Source: Pyrrhosoma nymphula (Eukaryota > Arthropoda > Insecta > Odonata > Coenagrionidae). Taken from it: a stretch of 64,000 nucleotides of DNA. Positions 23,451 through 36,235 of the stretch are shown here, piece after piece. The stretch is from assembly GCA_963573305.1 (NCBI GenBank), contig OY754327.1, positions 144,748,855 through 144,812,854 on the forward strand. Direction: 5' to 3'. Position numbers and translations under genes: made by a program. Under the pieces are notes generated by a model. That model searched no databases. It was not told the origin of the DNA and saw only the letters and a program-made list of their open reading frames with translations. Each line of letters starts with the position of its first letter. Within the stretch, counting starts at the first letter, position 1.

Positions 23451-26400
23451 GTACCAATGGTATATCTATCGATAGATCGGTTTTGAAAATTGCCTGTAAT
23501 GCCATGTTGCGTACGTGGATATTGGCTAGGTGTCGAAATGAGTCACTTATAATTAGATTTTCTAAGTTGTCTCGTTTTTCTCTTATCAGTCGTCAGTGGC
23601 AATTTCATAAACTTTTTTTGTCTCCTTTAGGAAAGAAGTGTTTTATTCAGATAGGAGGCTTTCAGAGCAGAGCTTTCATGCATAGTGCAATTTGAACTTC
23701 GCTGAAAAACTCATGTCAGCTTCTAAATCTGAATGGGATAGGATATGATAGTTTTGATATTGGCAATTTATGTCAGAGGGTCACTGAGTCAGGATAATTA
23801 GGGAAACAGCCAAATATTTCGAATCTCATGAAAAAGTGTGGTAAAGAAAGCCTGGGATGCTCTATCAGTAATAAGAGATGGAAAATATTTGTTTAGTTTT
23901 ATTAACGGTGCGCGGTAATGGAGGTCATTTGGCTCATTTGTGGAAAAAACTTTAATTTAGCAATTAAATGGTTGTAATGATAATCATCAGAACTGATTTA
24001 GTATCCATGGTTGGTGTTTTGAGTTCTTTCGTGTATTACACAAAGTTCTGACATAATTCAATTTCCTCATCCCAATTGATCTGAATCTTGCTCTAAGTCC
24101 GTGCTCTGAATGCATGACTGAAAGGAGTCTCCATGGAAACACTTCGTAGGGTTTTGCAACATATTTGGCGCCTCCCAATTTGTGAAGCTACCGAGCGTTG
24201 CTCACCTCGCAGAGGCTGCTTCCCCTCTGTCTATTTGCTCCAATTTTCCAGCTTCTGGAAAAGCTGATCTCTGACAGTTCTCAACCATAGCGAATGTCCA
24301 TTAAAAAGTTAAATTTCTTTCCGTGTGGTGTACGTGAATCCCAAAACTTGGTGGAGCCGGCCCACGCAAAGAGTGCATATAGTTTACCGCTTCATGATCA
24401 TTTCCTTTTTTTTAATACAGATTAGAATGGAATAAAGTGTTTCTTCTGCTTCTGCTGAAATCCAATTCAGTGAGTATTTTTAATTTTAGTTCTCGGACAG
24501 GATGAAGAAGAGTAGACTGAGATGAAGAAAGATATTTTATTGGTAGAGAGGGCCCTGCTGTTGCTAACATTCTTTAGATTTTTACTCACTTCCATTTAAA
24601 CCTACCTTAACTGGTAGCTTACATAATTATAATTACTTTTACTTGGGTAAATTTTGTGGCTAAGGGGTATTTCTAGTTAATGGAAAATCAAGGGTTCAAA
24701 CACACATGTTGACGATACCTACCCCACATCCTTTGAATTCTTGAAAACCGGGAAAATCACTTGAATAGCAACCTCCACGAAAACGCTGAGAATACTCTGA
24801 TTTTGATGTAATATGGGCATCCCTCATTGATTATCCTGGTTTTTACTAAACAGCACGGAATACTGTCCCGGTAATTTTGAGAAATCGCAAATTTTGTACA
24901 CATAAATATTTGAGGGCATCATAATGTTCCACGACAAAGTAGTAAATCCTTACTTCGGTCGACATTAATTTATTCCTTCTTTGAATCTGTTCATTTCTTA
25001 ATATTTCATTTACTTTTTCTCATGCTTCCTTCAAACCTTCTTGGCTCTTATTTGATAGTATTTCTTCACAAAGTTTTTCATTCATATGCCTGAACTGCAT
25101 ACACAGCTGCCAAGTAGCTATCTCCTTTACAATAAAGCCACTCCTCAATCCACGATAATGCTGAAGAGCATTTTAGCATTTATTTCCTTCGATGGATTTT
25201 GCGTTTTAGCATGCCTTTCAGTGAAACTCTGTAGAGAAAGATAATTTCCTATTTTCAAAATTCTAATGCACACTTAAAAACTAATATGTCCTCTTTCAAG
25301 GATACGTTTTATAGGTTTAAGGTTAATAATTTTACTGTCCCCTATTATGTCCTGTTTTCTATCCACATTAGAAACTATTTCTGTTTTTAGTTTACCCAAG
25401 TTTGGCCTAGCCCAGTATAATTTCAGTTCATATTTTAATCAAGATATAGTTTTCATTTGAAATTGCGTTCTAAGGAGACACCGGTTGATTTTTAAAACCT
25501 GTCTCACGCTAATGTAAAGTTTTCAAAAGCCAACTTATTGATATTTTCGTAATATTTCTGCGCATCCTAGACGTGACACTATTAATACATCGACATTTGA
25601 TCAATCTTCGTGAGATTAGTCAATATTGACGCCGATGTTAAGTAAAACACTCAAATAGGGCCGCAAATTCAGCTTTTCGGTGAGGAATATCCAGGCATGT
25701 GGGCAAATGACGTCACGAGCCGGTTGAGGGTGGCCATATTGACTTTTCTTATTTTTGCGGACATAGAAACGAGCCATCTTTAAGAACCTATAAATGACGC
25801 TCAAATTAAATTCTAACACATTTATACGTGTTCTGGGTATCATGTACATAGTTTGTGCTAATGATCTCAGAAAAAATAACGTGAGCAGCCCACTGTACTA
25901 TTGCTACATTAAGATAATGTAATGCAAAATGTCAGGTCGTATTCTCGATATCATGAATTTTTCTCTCTAAAAATTCTTTGAATCTCTAATGGTTTTTGGT
26001 CATAATTTTATCATGGAAGCACATTTTCAAGTTTAGTGTTCAGTTGCTATCATTAATACATCCCCAACGATCGAAAAGCATAACAAGTTCAAAATCTAAT
26101 ACCTCCCATTTATGCCACGGAAGTTTTCCTTTTCAAAAAACATTGATCACCATCCTTTAGAGAATGAAAGAAGTTCTTGACTCACTTCTAAAATAAGCGG
26201 CAGCTGAGTCTATAAGTGAGCTGGGTGAGCATCATCTAATTCATTTATTTTATTCTGAATGTTTCCTTTCTATTAGGAAATCTTTCTATTATTTCTTTCT
26301 AATTTAATTCAATTTAAATGTTTGATAATGTTTGGCACTTATGTGTAAGGAATCTCATGCATCAAACTAGACTTGCGACATTTTAATAAGGTTGAAAAGT

Positions 26401-28620
26401 CCACGATTGAAAATGAAGATGAAACATTTTTTTTACATCAGCCCAGTCACCTCGTGTACGTATATAATATGTGTCATTTTGTCCGAATTAGATTTCTATG
26501 CAAAAAAAATGAAAAAAGTTCAGGAGACGCTATTTGGTCGTCCTTTACGCCTTCAACTAGCTTTAATCGATGATAAGGATGCCTTTAATCGATGATAATG
26601 ATGGTTGAAAATGCATGAAATAAAGTCACATGGCACACAAAAGTTTTATTTTAATAATGGTGGGTTCATATCCTATATTTGCTAGCGATTCTTGTTGTAA
26701 ATAAATATCTATATCAATATTATATCATATATAGCTTAACATATTATCTTAATGTTTATGCATAATCGAACGAATCAGTAATTATCTATAAGAGTAAAAT
26801 CCTGAAAGATACTTTCACAAGCCATAAGACGATTGTTGCCCATTATAAACATGATAAAGTATTTTTAAAGCCAAAGCTGGAAGTTTCGGCTGAAAGATAA
26901 TAAGAATATAATTTATCGGAATTGAAATAGCCTGGCTCATCATTTCTATTTAAACCGGTGACAAAATCCTTGTGAATATTCGATACTTTTTTCAGGCTTG
27001 TGCAGGACGCTATGACGATTCCATCGTCATTATTTCATAACTACATGGCCATCGAGGCTAACTGCTTTTCTATTAATGTGAAAAAACATCTTCAAGGATA
27101 TACGTATGTATGAGCAATGATACAGGTAAATAATTTAAAGTATATTACTCTTAGTTAAGTTGCTATGTCTATTGTTCGTTGACATGCCGCGTGTCATTTA
27201 GAAAAGAGGCGTCTCATACGGTTAAATGTGCCATTTAAGGGTTCTATCATAGAGCAAATGTAACTAACATAGATTAAATGGTTACTTTACGATTCTATTA
27301 AATTTCAAAAGAAAATTATTTTTTAAAGATTGATTAAATTTCTTGATATTCCTCGTTTTTTCGATGTTGTCTCTCAGAATTCATGATCCCGTAAATTCCA
27401 GTTTCCGAAGAGCTCTCAAGTCTTAAAGAGTAGGAACTTCAACTAAAGAGCTGTAACATTGAACAAAATTATTTCTTAACCATCGCGCTTGCGGACATCA
27501 TATTCACAAAACGGCTGCGTAATCAGCGATTGGTTGCATAAATTTGAACTCATCTTTTCGTTTCTTACTGGGTCAAAATTTGAAGAAACTGTCCACTCTA
27601 ATAATAGCAATCGGCGGCCCACGATGTGATTAACTTCTTGTTATCGTTTATTCTTTGCCATCATGTATCGGTAAAATTTACTCGGGTAAATATAATACCT
27701 AAGCATCACTTACCTCTTTTTCACGCAGCATTTCCATTTTCATGCAGTTTAAACCTTATCGTTCCAGGGAATGTATAATTTAAAATTCCATCAATAAGTT
27801 TTATGATCAATGGTAATATATTTGATTTTCTATGCTAATGAGTCAATCGCTACTGATTATATGTACACTGGTTGGGTCAGGAGTTCATTGGTGTCGTTGA
27901 AGTATGAATTTCAGTTATGGTTACTTCATATTTACCCGATTTTTTTCTCTATCGAAGCATAAACAGCAGATTCCACATTTACCGGAAAATCTAAAACCAT
28001 CTCGCAAGAAGGATTGATATCAATAGTATTTGTGTCATTTCCTTAATAGCTTCAAGTATACAGGCTGCAAACGTAGCTCAACATTTCTTTCCAATAGATG
28101 GATAGTAACTCAGCCGTGAAGGTAAAATTTGCTGTGTAGGTACGCTGTGGTATTTTTTTCGTATAATAATTTTACATGAATCCTTGTATAAATAAATAAT
28201 AAATATGAAAACATTATATGCTGCGGAGAATTAATGAGTAAAAAACCCTTAACTTTTGTTCACCCTACACATATTAATCATTCCAAATAAATATGACAAA
28301 ATTACGGATGTTTTTGCTATAAAATACAACCCTCTAACTTTGGATTTCAGCTGGCCAGAAATAGTTATACTCGTAGGGTTATATATGAACCAAAATGCAG
28401 ATAATAAGGGCATGAAAATTATTGGCTTTCTTCAAGAAGCTCTACGCTGCTCATTTACCATCAAGTACCACGCCAGGGGATAGCATACATACCCTCTATG
28501 TAATCACATTCGATTAATTTTTTTTCAATCAAAAAGAATGCTCACCAAAGTCTCTTTGTAATGCCCTACATTATACTTTTTCGAGTAATTGAAACTGGGA
28601 ATTTATATTCCAACGTAACC
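23451..28620. other. AT-rich DNA with a minor 22-bp tandem duplication
   Basis: No gene is supported. The only local structure noted is ctttaatcgatgataa repeated at 26561-26576 and 26583-26598. A short self-complementary tctatcgataga lies near 23467. Confidence 0.5.
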
Positions 28621-28627
28621 ACTTTTT

Positions 28628-28704
28628 ACCAATTTTGAGGATACCGTGACTACTATTAGCCACGGGCAAAGGCGAATGCATTTTCCTCAGTGGAATATCG
28701 CACT
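28628..28704. repeat. Dispersed repeat fragment shared with 54736-54817
   Basis: The 19-bp start accaattttgaggataccg (28628-28646) is identical to 54736-54754 and is followed in both copies by a gactaN...gccacgg block. A second shared word, tggaatatcgcact (28691-28704), is present in inverted orientation at 54804-54817. The two loci therefore carry pieces of one mobile-element family, rearranged. Confidence 0.55.
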
Positions 28705-29314
28705 AACAAATTTTTAGTATTTTTTAACTGATTGTGTCTCAGCAAGATATTCCATAAGCGCGACTCATGTTTTAAAATTTCCTATTTTTTTCAAATCGAT
28801 TACCACATTTTTAAATATTTAAATAATCGGACTATGCTTAAATGGCATCAGGCTGTATAATTGGGCTACGTGGACGAATACTTAATGCTTTAAAATTCTT
28901 TTAAAGTAAATTGGCAAAGGGAGGCATTCGGATCCAAATTAACAGCATTTAAATGAATATTGATTGCGCTTTTAAATAAGCAATTTAATGACAATAATGG
29001 GTTGTTTGCGACAACCTCAAAGTAGCTGATATTTTCTTCGATACCATGGTACCTTGTAGTGGCTTCTGTCTCTCCTAGAAACCCTTGAAAACTGGGAAAA
29101 CTCTTTCATTTATCCAGAAATTCCTCTAGATATTAACACAATTAGGGAATTTCTCCTTCATTTTATTGCAATGTCTTTTAGCACTGATAAATAACTGAGT
29201 AATTTTTAAAACTGACGTTCTTTTACACGCATGCATATTTTATGGCATTATCTTGTTTCTCTTTAAATTAGTTTAGGCAATATTTTATAATTAATTCTTA
29301 TTAGTACATGATAT
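28705..29314. other. AT-rich DNA without supported features
   Basis: AT-rich sequence with no notable open frame or repeat. Confidence 0.55.
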
Positions 29315-29516
29315 CGGCCTCGGTGGCCTCGGGGTAACGTCCTCGCCTGCCAACCCTAAGGTCGCGGGTTCGAGTCCCGCCTGGGGAGGATTTTTCTCCT
29401 CCCAGTACATGGTTGTGTGTGTTTTCCTCCGTTACTGTTACAACGCCTGATGTAAAATGGTCCCCGAGTCTGTATTCTGGTTGATGAAATAATGAAATAC
29501 ATAAGAATAATAAAAT
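29315..29516 (+). mobile_element. tRNA-derived SINE
   Basis: A pol III promoter-like head has an A box near gtggcctcggggta (29323-29336) and a near-consensus B box gggttcgagtcccgc (29366-29380). The anticodon and acceptor arms do not fold as a functional tRNA. An unrelated body follows (gaggatttttctcctccc to ggttgatgaaat) and ends in an A/T-rich tail (about 29488-29516). The reverse strand gives the peptide RRDSNPRP, a familiar by-product of SINE B boxes. No clear target duplication was seen. Confidence 0.8.
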
Positions 29517-30175
29517 TTAATCTTTTTCGCTTATTCTTCCAATCATCTCGGAAACATGTTGCATTAAATTTCTTCGCTAAATTTTCCATTGACGCTGCCC
29601 AAAAACAGTAACAACGTGTAATAACGAAGTCAAGTGCATTCATGATAACTCTGCTTCCTGCGAATAATGCTTCTTCCCTCTTGTTTAAATATCTTCTCAC
29701 TATATTCAGTGGCATTTAAACAGAACTCCATACCCCATATGGTTTATGGAGGTAATTATGTAAATGTGGAAACTGCTAAGATTTGACAAATCCGTAATTC
29801 ATTACCTCCTTGAAAATTGTAATTTTTTCTCCTAGACATCCACTATTACTATTTAAAATTTGACGACAGAAATACACTTGCCATCTTGATATTGTTTTCC
29901 GAATTTCGATGAACGACAGGGAATATTAATGCTATCCTGAGTAACATTTGTGGCATTGTAAAGAACAGCGAGTATTGAAACAAGGTCAGTAGTATAAGAA
30001 CTTAAGTGTAATGAGAGTCAGTGTCTAAATGCTGGGTATGAGTCCGCAAAGAGCAACTGCTGAAACATCACCTTTTTTTGTTTATTTTTTGAGTGCCACC
30101 ATTAATTTCGTTTTCCTACTCGAAAGTGTTTATAATGTCAATTTTCGCATTTTCTTGGCATCCCCGCACACCAAT
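29517..30175. other. AT-rich DNA without supported features
   Basis: The minus-strand open frame ending inside the SINE (29356-29715) is not a gene. Nothing else is recognised. Confidence 0.5.
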
Positions 30176-31060
30176 GGCGCTACATCGCTCATCCGCTACG
30201 CTACCGTTGACCACGAGTAGAGGGAGGGAGGAAAGGGCTGGGGCGGCGGAGGGAGGGATGAAGCGGGGGGGAGAAGGTAGGAGAGGCGGGAGGGGGGGCA
30301 GGAGGGGGAGAGGTGTGGGAAAGGGAGCAGTGCAGGCCGGGAGGTGGCGCCGGCGTCCAATCGGAACGGACCCACGGGCCGACTCCGCCCCCTTTATCCC
30401 CTCCTATCCTACCATCCCTCCTTCCGCCCCCCCTTTCTACCCACTCTCCCTCACCACACACGCATATATATGAACACACGCTCCCTCAAGACTCACTCCC
30501 CCTCCCCCCATCCTCGCTCACCCTCATTCCTCCCCCCCTTCCCCCACCCTTACACGGAAAAATCACGTGATCACGAATGATATACTTGGAAACACAAAGG
30601 AGGCGCGCCCTTCGGCCTCCACCACTATTATATTCATGTGCGTGTGAATGCTCACCGCGGGTCCTTTCAAAGAAGACCGGTTCACGTAGCCGTGGGAGGG
30701 GCAGTGTGTTCCTCATGGGGAGGGAGGTGTGGAAGAAAGACTGGGAGAGTCAGGGAGGGTGTCGATGGGTAAGAAGCGGCGATATTGAGAGAGAAACAAT
30801 GACAAACATACAGCAAGAGAGAGATAGAGGAAAGGGTTAAAGGGCTGTGCGGGGGCTCGTCTCACTCGTGGGTGTTGTTTGGTTGGTCGGTCCGCTCGCT
30901 TTACTTTCCATGGGCGGGTTCTTTGTTCCCGATTCGACGCGTAAGAGTCACTTAAATGGTCGTCACCATTTTTGCGCTCCCAATTTGTCATCCTGGAGGC
31001 TTTCATCCGTCTCTTTCGGCAGTGTAGCGAGCCGAAGACGTGAATAAAAACGCAGAGGCG
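30176..31060. other. GC-rich island switching from purine-rich to pyrimidine-rich, with G-quadruplex-prone DNA
   Basis: The plus strand is G/A-rich at about 30215-30350, with at least eight G runs of three or more (about 30239-30324), then C/T-rich at 30390-30560, then G/A-rich again at 30700-30840. Open frames on both strands are compositional. G-run spacing meets the usual G4 pattern. A regulatory role is possible but not shown. Confidence 0.45.
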
Positions 31061-32760
31061 AATCTCGGAAGGTTCTGGAGATGGGAGCAATTTTCAGACG
31101 GAAGGAGGTTACTCGATAACTGCCAGTAGGTACTAATTTCGCGTTGTCTGTTGGTCAGTGCCACCCAGGGACTAAGCATCAGAAGAGAGAGCGTTATGCT
31201 TGAGTCATAAGTATTTATTTTTATTTTTCGACGACACGTTAAGAATATAAGTGCCATTTGCATGTAAAAATGGCTGCTAGCGCTTGCATACCTTTTTAGA
31301 CTCTCGCACTTAAGGACTAGGCTTCCATAACTGATGCATCCGTCAGCTTTGAGTTCAACTCAAAAATTTTGCGCGTTCATATGTAGTGTATAGTTTTTCC
31401 TTTTCCCCATTATCCTATATTAAAAGCATATTTTAAATTAAATGAGAAATCTGATATTTGCAGTTCCCTTTCCAGCAAGCATTTTTTATTCTGATATCCT
31501 GTACTATCGGCCAGACTGCTGTCAATAGAGAGCAGTGGGCAGACATTAGGTTATAGATAAATAGAAAGAATGTGACATTGAAGAGATACGATTCGAATTT
31601 AAAAGCATTTTGAACTGTTGTAGCTTTGAAGCTGCTCTTTATTTATCACCTTTTTGGAAAGCCTTTTATTTAGCGTTGTGCTCACCTTTCGTAGCTGTTT
31701 GCAAATATATTTTTTCATTTCAATTTTTGCTTCCAACTACTATAGAAGCAATAATTTTGACAGGTCCTTGGCCATAAATATCATTCATCATCAATCGAGG
31801 CATGCTGTTAATGTTGGAATATTTTCATACATTTTATTTTATACAGTACCTATGCAATACTTCTCATGAAATTTTAATTTTTAACATCCCACTTCCGCTT
31901 AGATGACTTCTTCCGACATTTTATGAGTATCGAGATATTTCCATGTTCAAGAACTTTGTGCTGCGTGAACGTATGTTTAGAAGAAAGTCAGTCTCAGCCA
32001 ACCTTTTCCCATTTTTGTATTATTACGCGCTCCGATAAATCTCAATCGTATATTTTCGGTGCTATGTGCAAAACCATTTTACTAGTTTCCTTTGACTCAA
32101 TCCCTTCTCATTGTCTTACGATTCCTGCTGAATTGACTACTGTCCGCTTCACCCGTGTGCATAACCGGTTGCAACTCATGGATTTCGTATGGTTTTATAA
32201 TCCTTAATATCTAGGTAATTGGTAGTATTATACTGCCATCAGGGGTCTTAATTTACTTATCGTGTTCTAATGCGCTTGAGGATGTACTTAGTTATTCATT
32301 TTCACGTTAGCAATCGGTAAAAGCCTCATTAGAATACATCCTTGAATGTGCCAATTGGGATTTCCATTAGGTACATCGTAAATTCATGACAAGCCTGGGT
32401 GGAAATACCTTTTCATGATAGACACAGGAGATCTATAATTTTGTAAAATTAAAGAAAGGAATTTATATATTCCTCTTTCTAAATCGGAGGTCATTGAAAT
32501 CTTTTCACCAGTGTATCCCTCTCATTTACTTTATGCAGATAAAATTGCCGCAGTGAGAGGCGTAAATTCTTCCACAAAATCGTTTTAAAGCCCCTCCGAG
32601 TTATGACGAGTGGTTGAACGAAACTCGTTAACTTCCGGTGCACAGAGTATCTCATTGCCGCATTGGAAATTAATAACGAGACGCAACCGCGTATGATGTC
32701 GCAAGCTTTTTATTGGTTCATTCCCTCTCATTGCCGCTTTTACGCCACGCTGATAAGGTT
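31061..32760. other. AT-rich DNA without supported features
   Basis: Short open frames only, none with a recognisable domain. Confidence 0.5.
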
Positions 32761-33290
32761 ATACACGCCAATACGAGAGAAACGGCTGCATATCGCGCTC
32801 CGCATGGGAGAACGACTTAAGAACTCTCCCTTGCCGCATTAGACGATACAATCTCCCACGGCACTCATCCATTTCTCGAGCTCTTAAAAAAGGGAGACCT
32901 TCTTTTTTTCCTTCTTCTTCCCTTGTATGGGAAGAAGTAATGGTCGCGTAGGGTGAAAGAGAGCAGGGACATTCTTTTGGCTCGCCCGAGATAGCGAACT
33001 TCGTTACCACCCTCAAAGCAAAGATAGTTGGGAAAAAGGAGGGAGAAGGGATGCAGTGAGAAGGGGAGGGATCGAGTGAAGAGGAGGGGCTTGCGCGGTA
33101 AATGAGCGAGCGACCATTGACAGCTGATAACTGGCTCACATTGGGAGGCAAATTTCCCACCCTCTCCCCCCGATCCACCCCCGATCTTCATGAGCTAGCT
33201 ACCTTATCGCGATCCAACCATTCTCTCCCTCGTACAAGTGAAGACCACCCAGTTTCCAATAGTATCCTTCGCCACCAAGTCCAGGCCTAA
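32761..33290. other. Moderately GC-rich island
   Basis: Mixed-composition block with purine-rich plus strand at about 33010-33095. Open frames of 62-139 codons in several frames have no domain. Possible regulatory island, unproven. Confidence 0.3.
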
Positions 33291-35150
33291 GTCTTCTATC
33301 GGGCCGAAAAAAATTCTCATTTCTGCTCAGCGCAAGATAGTGGTGAGGCAGCTGCTATGGCTCCTTTTGTGTCAGAGCTGTATTCTAGCGAATTGGTGCC
33401 CCATGCCCTGCATGTACTAATGACGATGTTGTACTTTTTCTTATTTTCATGCCTCCTCTTCTATTTTCAGGGAAGATAGTTGAGGTACACATTTTTCCTA
33501 AAATCCTTACTTAAACTTAATTAGTCGATGTTATTTTATGACTATCATTTTCACCGAAATTTTCCATAAATTAGTTGGAGAAATTTGACAAGTGAACCCA
33601 CTCGTATTTTAAAAACTCCATATTTTATAGAAATTTTAATATCAGCCTATTCACAAAATCATATACCTATTTCTTGATATTTACTGTTAATTAATTTATA
33701 TTTATTTATGTTTCATACCACTTTGTTTGCTTAGTTTTTTGATTTTCCAATACTCTAGATAACATTCATTACGTGTTATTATGCATACCAACTCTTTAAC
33801 TAATTTGAATGTTAACTCTCCGATGGAAGAAGACTGGATTCTCTTATAAATGAAACAGAGTCAACAAGAGAATCCAATAAAAGATAAGCAATAATATTCG
33901 GAATGTTAGTTGATTATGATTTTTGTAAGGTTGTTCATCATCGCATTATTCTTAAATTTATTTGAGAGTCTTGACCGCTTTGTTTGAGACTCGTGTTCCA
34001 GCGCTAACCATTAAACGAATTTCTGGCAAGGGTAAGATTCTAGTTAACTTTTACGTTTATTTCTTTCTATATGATTAAATCCTGTTCAATAAAAACATTA
34101 ATTTATTACTCTTTTTTACCATACATTATTTCCCGATACTTGTAAGCCATTTTCGAAGTTTTAATTAATAATTTGCTGTTTAACGCGGCTTCTATGGACA
34201 GAGTAAGCCGAATGGCATCCACATTCATGTTTTATTTGTGACTTTAAGAAAATGTTTGGGTTAATTAAAATTGTATATGAAGTCATTCAATTAACTTAGC
34301 ATGTAATTTATGAGAATTGTGAGTAATTGGAAAGTCTACGAAAAGTTAATTGCCAATGTTTTACTTTTTCCCAGGATTCAAAGTGATACCTAATTACGAT
34401 GTGACCATGAGGAGCATAGATTGTTAAGTTACCCACAGCATCACTCTGGAAATAATTCTGCTCTGGTAAGCACCTTTCCCAAACTTTTTTTGATCCAGTC
34501 TAAATCTTATATTCATCAGTAGTTGCTATTAGCAGAGCAACCAAAATTGGTTTCTTTTGGATTTTCATTTCACATGACTGCGCAAGTACATAGGTGCAGT
34601 CCAAATAAGAGGCTTTTTGTGGTCCGGGTTGCTAGTAAAGTCCACTACTTATTCTAATTCTTACTTATTTTACGTTCATGAAGGTGAAAAACGAAACGTT
34701 TGATAAAATATAGAATAAATCGATGACTATCCTCAGGACTACCCGAATTTCCTGCTATTTTATCTCTTTTTGTATGCCATTCTAATACTCGTATTTCTTT
34801 CACCTTAGATTTTTCTATATTTTTAAACCACCTTTTGAATTGACGCCCCGAATTGAAATTTTGAAATTATATTTGTCTTTCCTTTTGATAATTATTAGTA
34901 TCTGATATTATCAATTTCAGATTAAATATATTTTCAGATTTTATTACGCTTGCCATAAACGTTCTTAAAATCTGTTTTCCGTGCTTTTCAGTTGAAATTT
35001 TAAGAACAGGGTACGAGTTCGTGATTGCACAACCACGAGTTGAAGTCTTAGGTTTTTTAATTGAAATTTTGTAAGTTTTTTCTATATAATTACCATTTTA
35101 CTAGCTCATTCATCAACAACATTTATGAATACGACGGAATTGATTAGAGA
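33291..35150. other. AT-rich DNA with a small hairpin
   Basis: A perfect 11-bp inverted repeat (tggattctctt) occupies 33835-33845 and 33866-33876 with a 20-nt spacer. No other structure or gene is recognised. Confidence 0.5.
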
Positions 35151-35154
35151 AAAC

Positions 35155-35420
35155 ATGAGCATGAGCATTGAGAAGAGAACAGTTACAATCCTTATATGGA
35201 GTAAAGTGTGGTAAAGAAACTTAAGTCATTATCAATGTATAACGAGCATTGAATGCAGTCTTTTGAGATGTGGTGCGGAGAATAACGGAATAAGTGGACT
35301 GGGCGGGGAAGAAAACGAATGAGGAGAAGTTAGATGTGGTAGGAGAGAAATTCGAGAGATGTAGTAAAAGTGGATTGAGGAAGTACTCAGAGTTAACGGC
35401 ATGCTGAAGAAGTAAAAACG
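35155..35420 (+). pseudogene. Heavily decayed RTE-like RT fragment
   Basis: Nucleotide similarity to the copy at 881-1517 is visible around 35285-35345: gtggact, gaagaaaacgaatgagga and gttagatgtggtaggaga mirror the segment encoding VRWTERKTNEEVLGLVGEE. Upstream, cttatatggagt and caatgtataacgagcattgaatgc match the LIWSV...RLKAFE part. The frame is broken by several stops and indels, so nothing is translatable. The identity as the same subfamily as the 881 copy rests on short blocks. Confidence 0.5.
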
Positions 35421-35464
35421 TTGGATAGTCGCAGACGGAGGTGAAAAATGGAAATTTTAAACGG

Positions 35465-35491
35465 CGAAACGAAACGAAAACGAAACGAAAT
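35465..35491 (+). repeat. CGAAA short tandem repeat
   Basis: About five imperfect copies of cgaaa. It follows the decayed RT fragment and may be a simple microsatellite or a tail-derived repeat. Confidence 0.7.
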
Positions 35492-36235
35492 TTTAAAATT
35501 TATAAGGCAGGCAGATATGCTTATGATTTGAAAATGGATTAAAATTGGCAGAATACTTAGATAGTTTTGTGTAGTCAAGGTTGCAGCGGAAGCCCCGTGG
35601 TTGCACAATAATACGTAGGACTCACTTTTTTTTATTGGGTACGATAGTTGATTCAACTTTAAAGGTCCTTATATCGTTATTGACACAATTATTCTTCGTA
35701 CTTAGTCTGAAACACTCAATTTTGCCCACAGAACACTGAAAGTTTTAAGATTGGGTCCTAGTGTACTTCATTTATTTTCTGCGATCAGGTTGGCAGAATC
35801 CCAGAGAAAGTTTTTATAGCTACATTTTTTCAGGCCGTCTATCTCTTGCTTGGATTCCGTAAAGCGTCTACGTCAGGTCACCGCTTATCAGTGATTCACT
35901 TTTATGAGAAGTGTATGTCAAGGGTTCGGCCTGAGTGTCCATTGGCTTCAAAGGCTTCAGCCGTCCAACGATTCTACCTATACGTACTAAATCGTTAACG
36001 ATAAAAATAAAAATAAAAAAAGATTTTATGGTCACCGTTTTGAGCTCCATCTGTTCAATGACCAAGGGTTGCGTTACTTTTTTCTGAAGGAGTCTACCTC
36101 GGAAGAACCCGACCCCAGGCGACATCTCGCGGCCATAATTGAACCTTTTCCTGTTTCCACTCTGTCGTTGAAGTCTCCCTTTTTAGCCGGGCGACTATCT
36201 TTCGAACTAAAATTGCGACCCACTAGACGCTTCTC
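35492..36235. other. AT-rich DNA without supported features
   Basis: Contains an A-rich stretch with a taaaaa repeat at about 36001-36021. No gene or repeat family recognised. Confidence 0.5.

Noticed and set aside
29315..29390. Functional tRNA gene
   Set aside because: A and B boxes are present but anticodon and acceptor arms do not fold properly, and a SINE body and A/T-rich tail follow.
29356..29715. 119-codon minus-strand frame ending in RRDSNPRP
   Set aside because: The C terminus is the reverse translation of the SINE B box, so it is an artefact of the SINE and not a gene.
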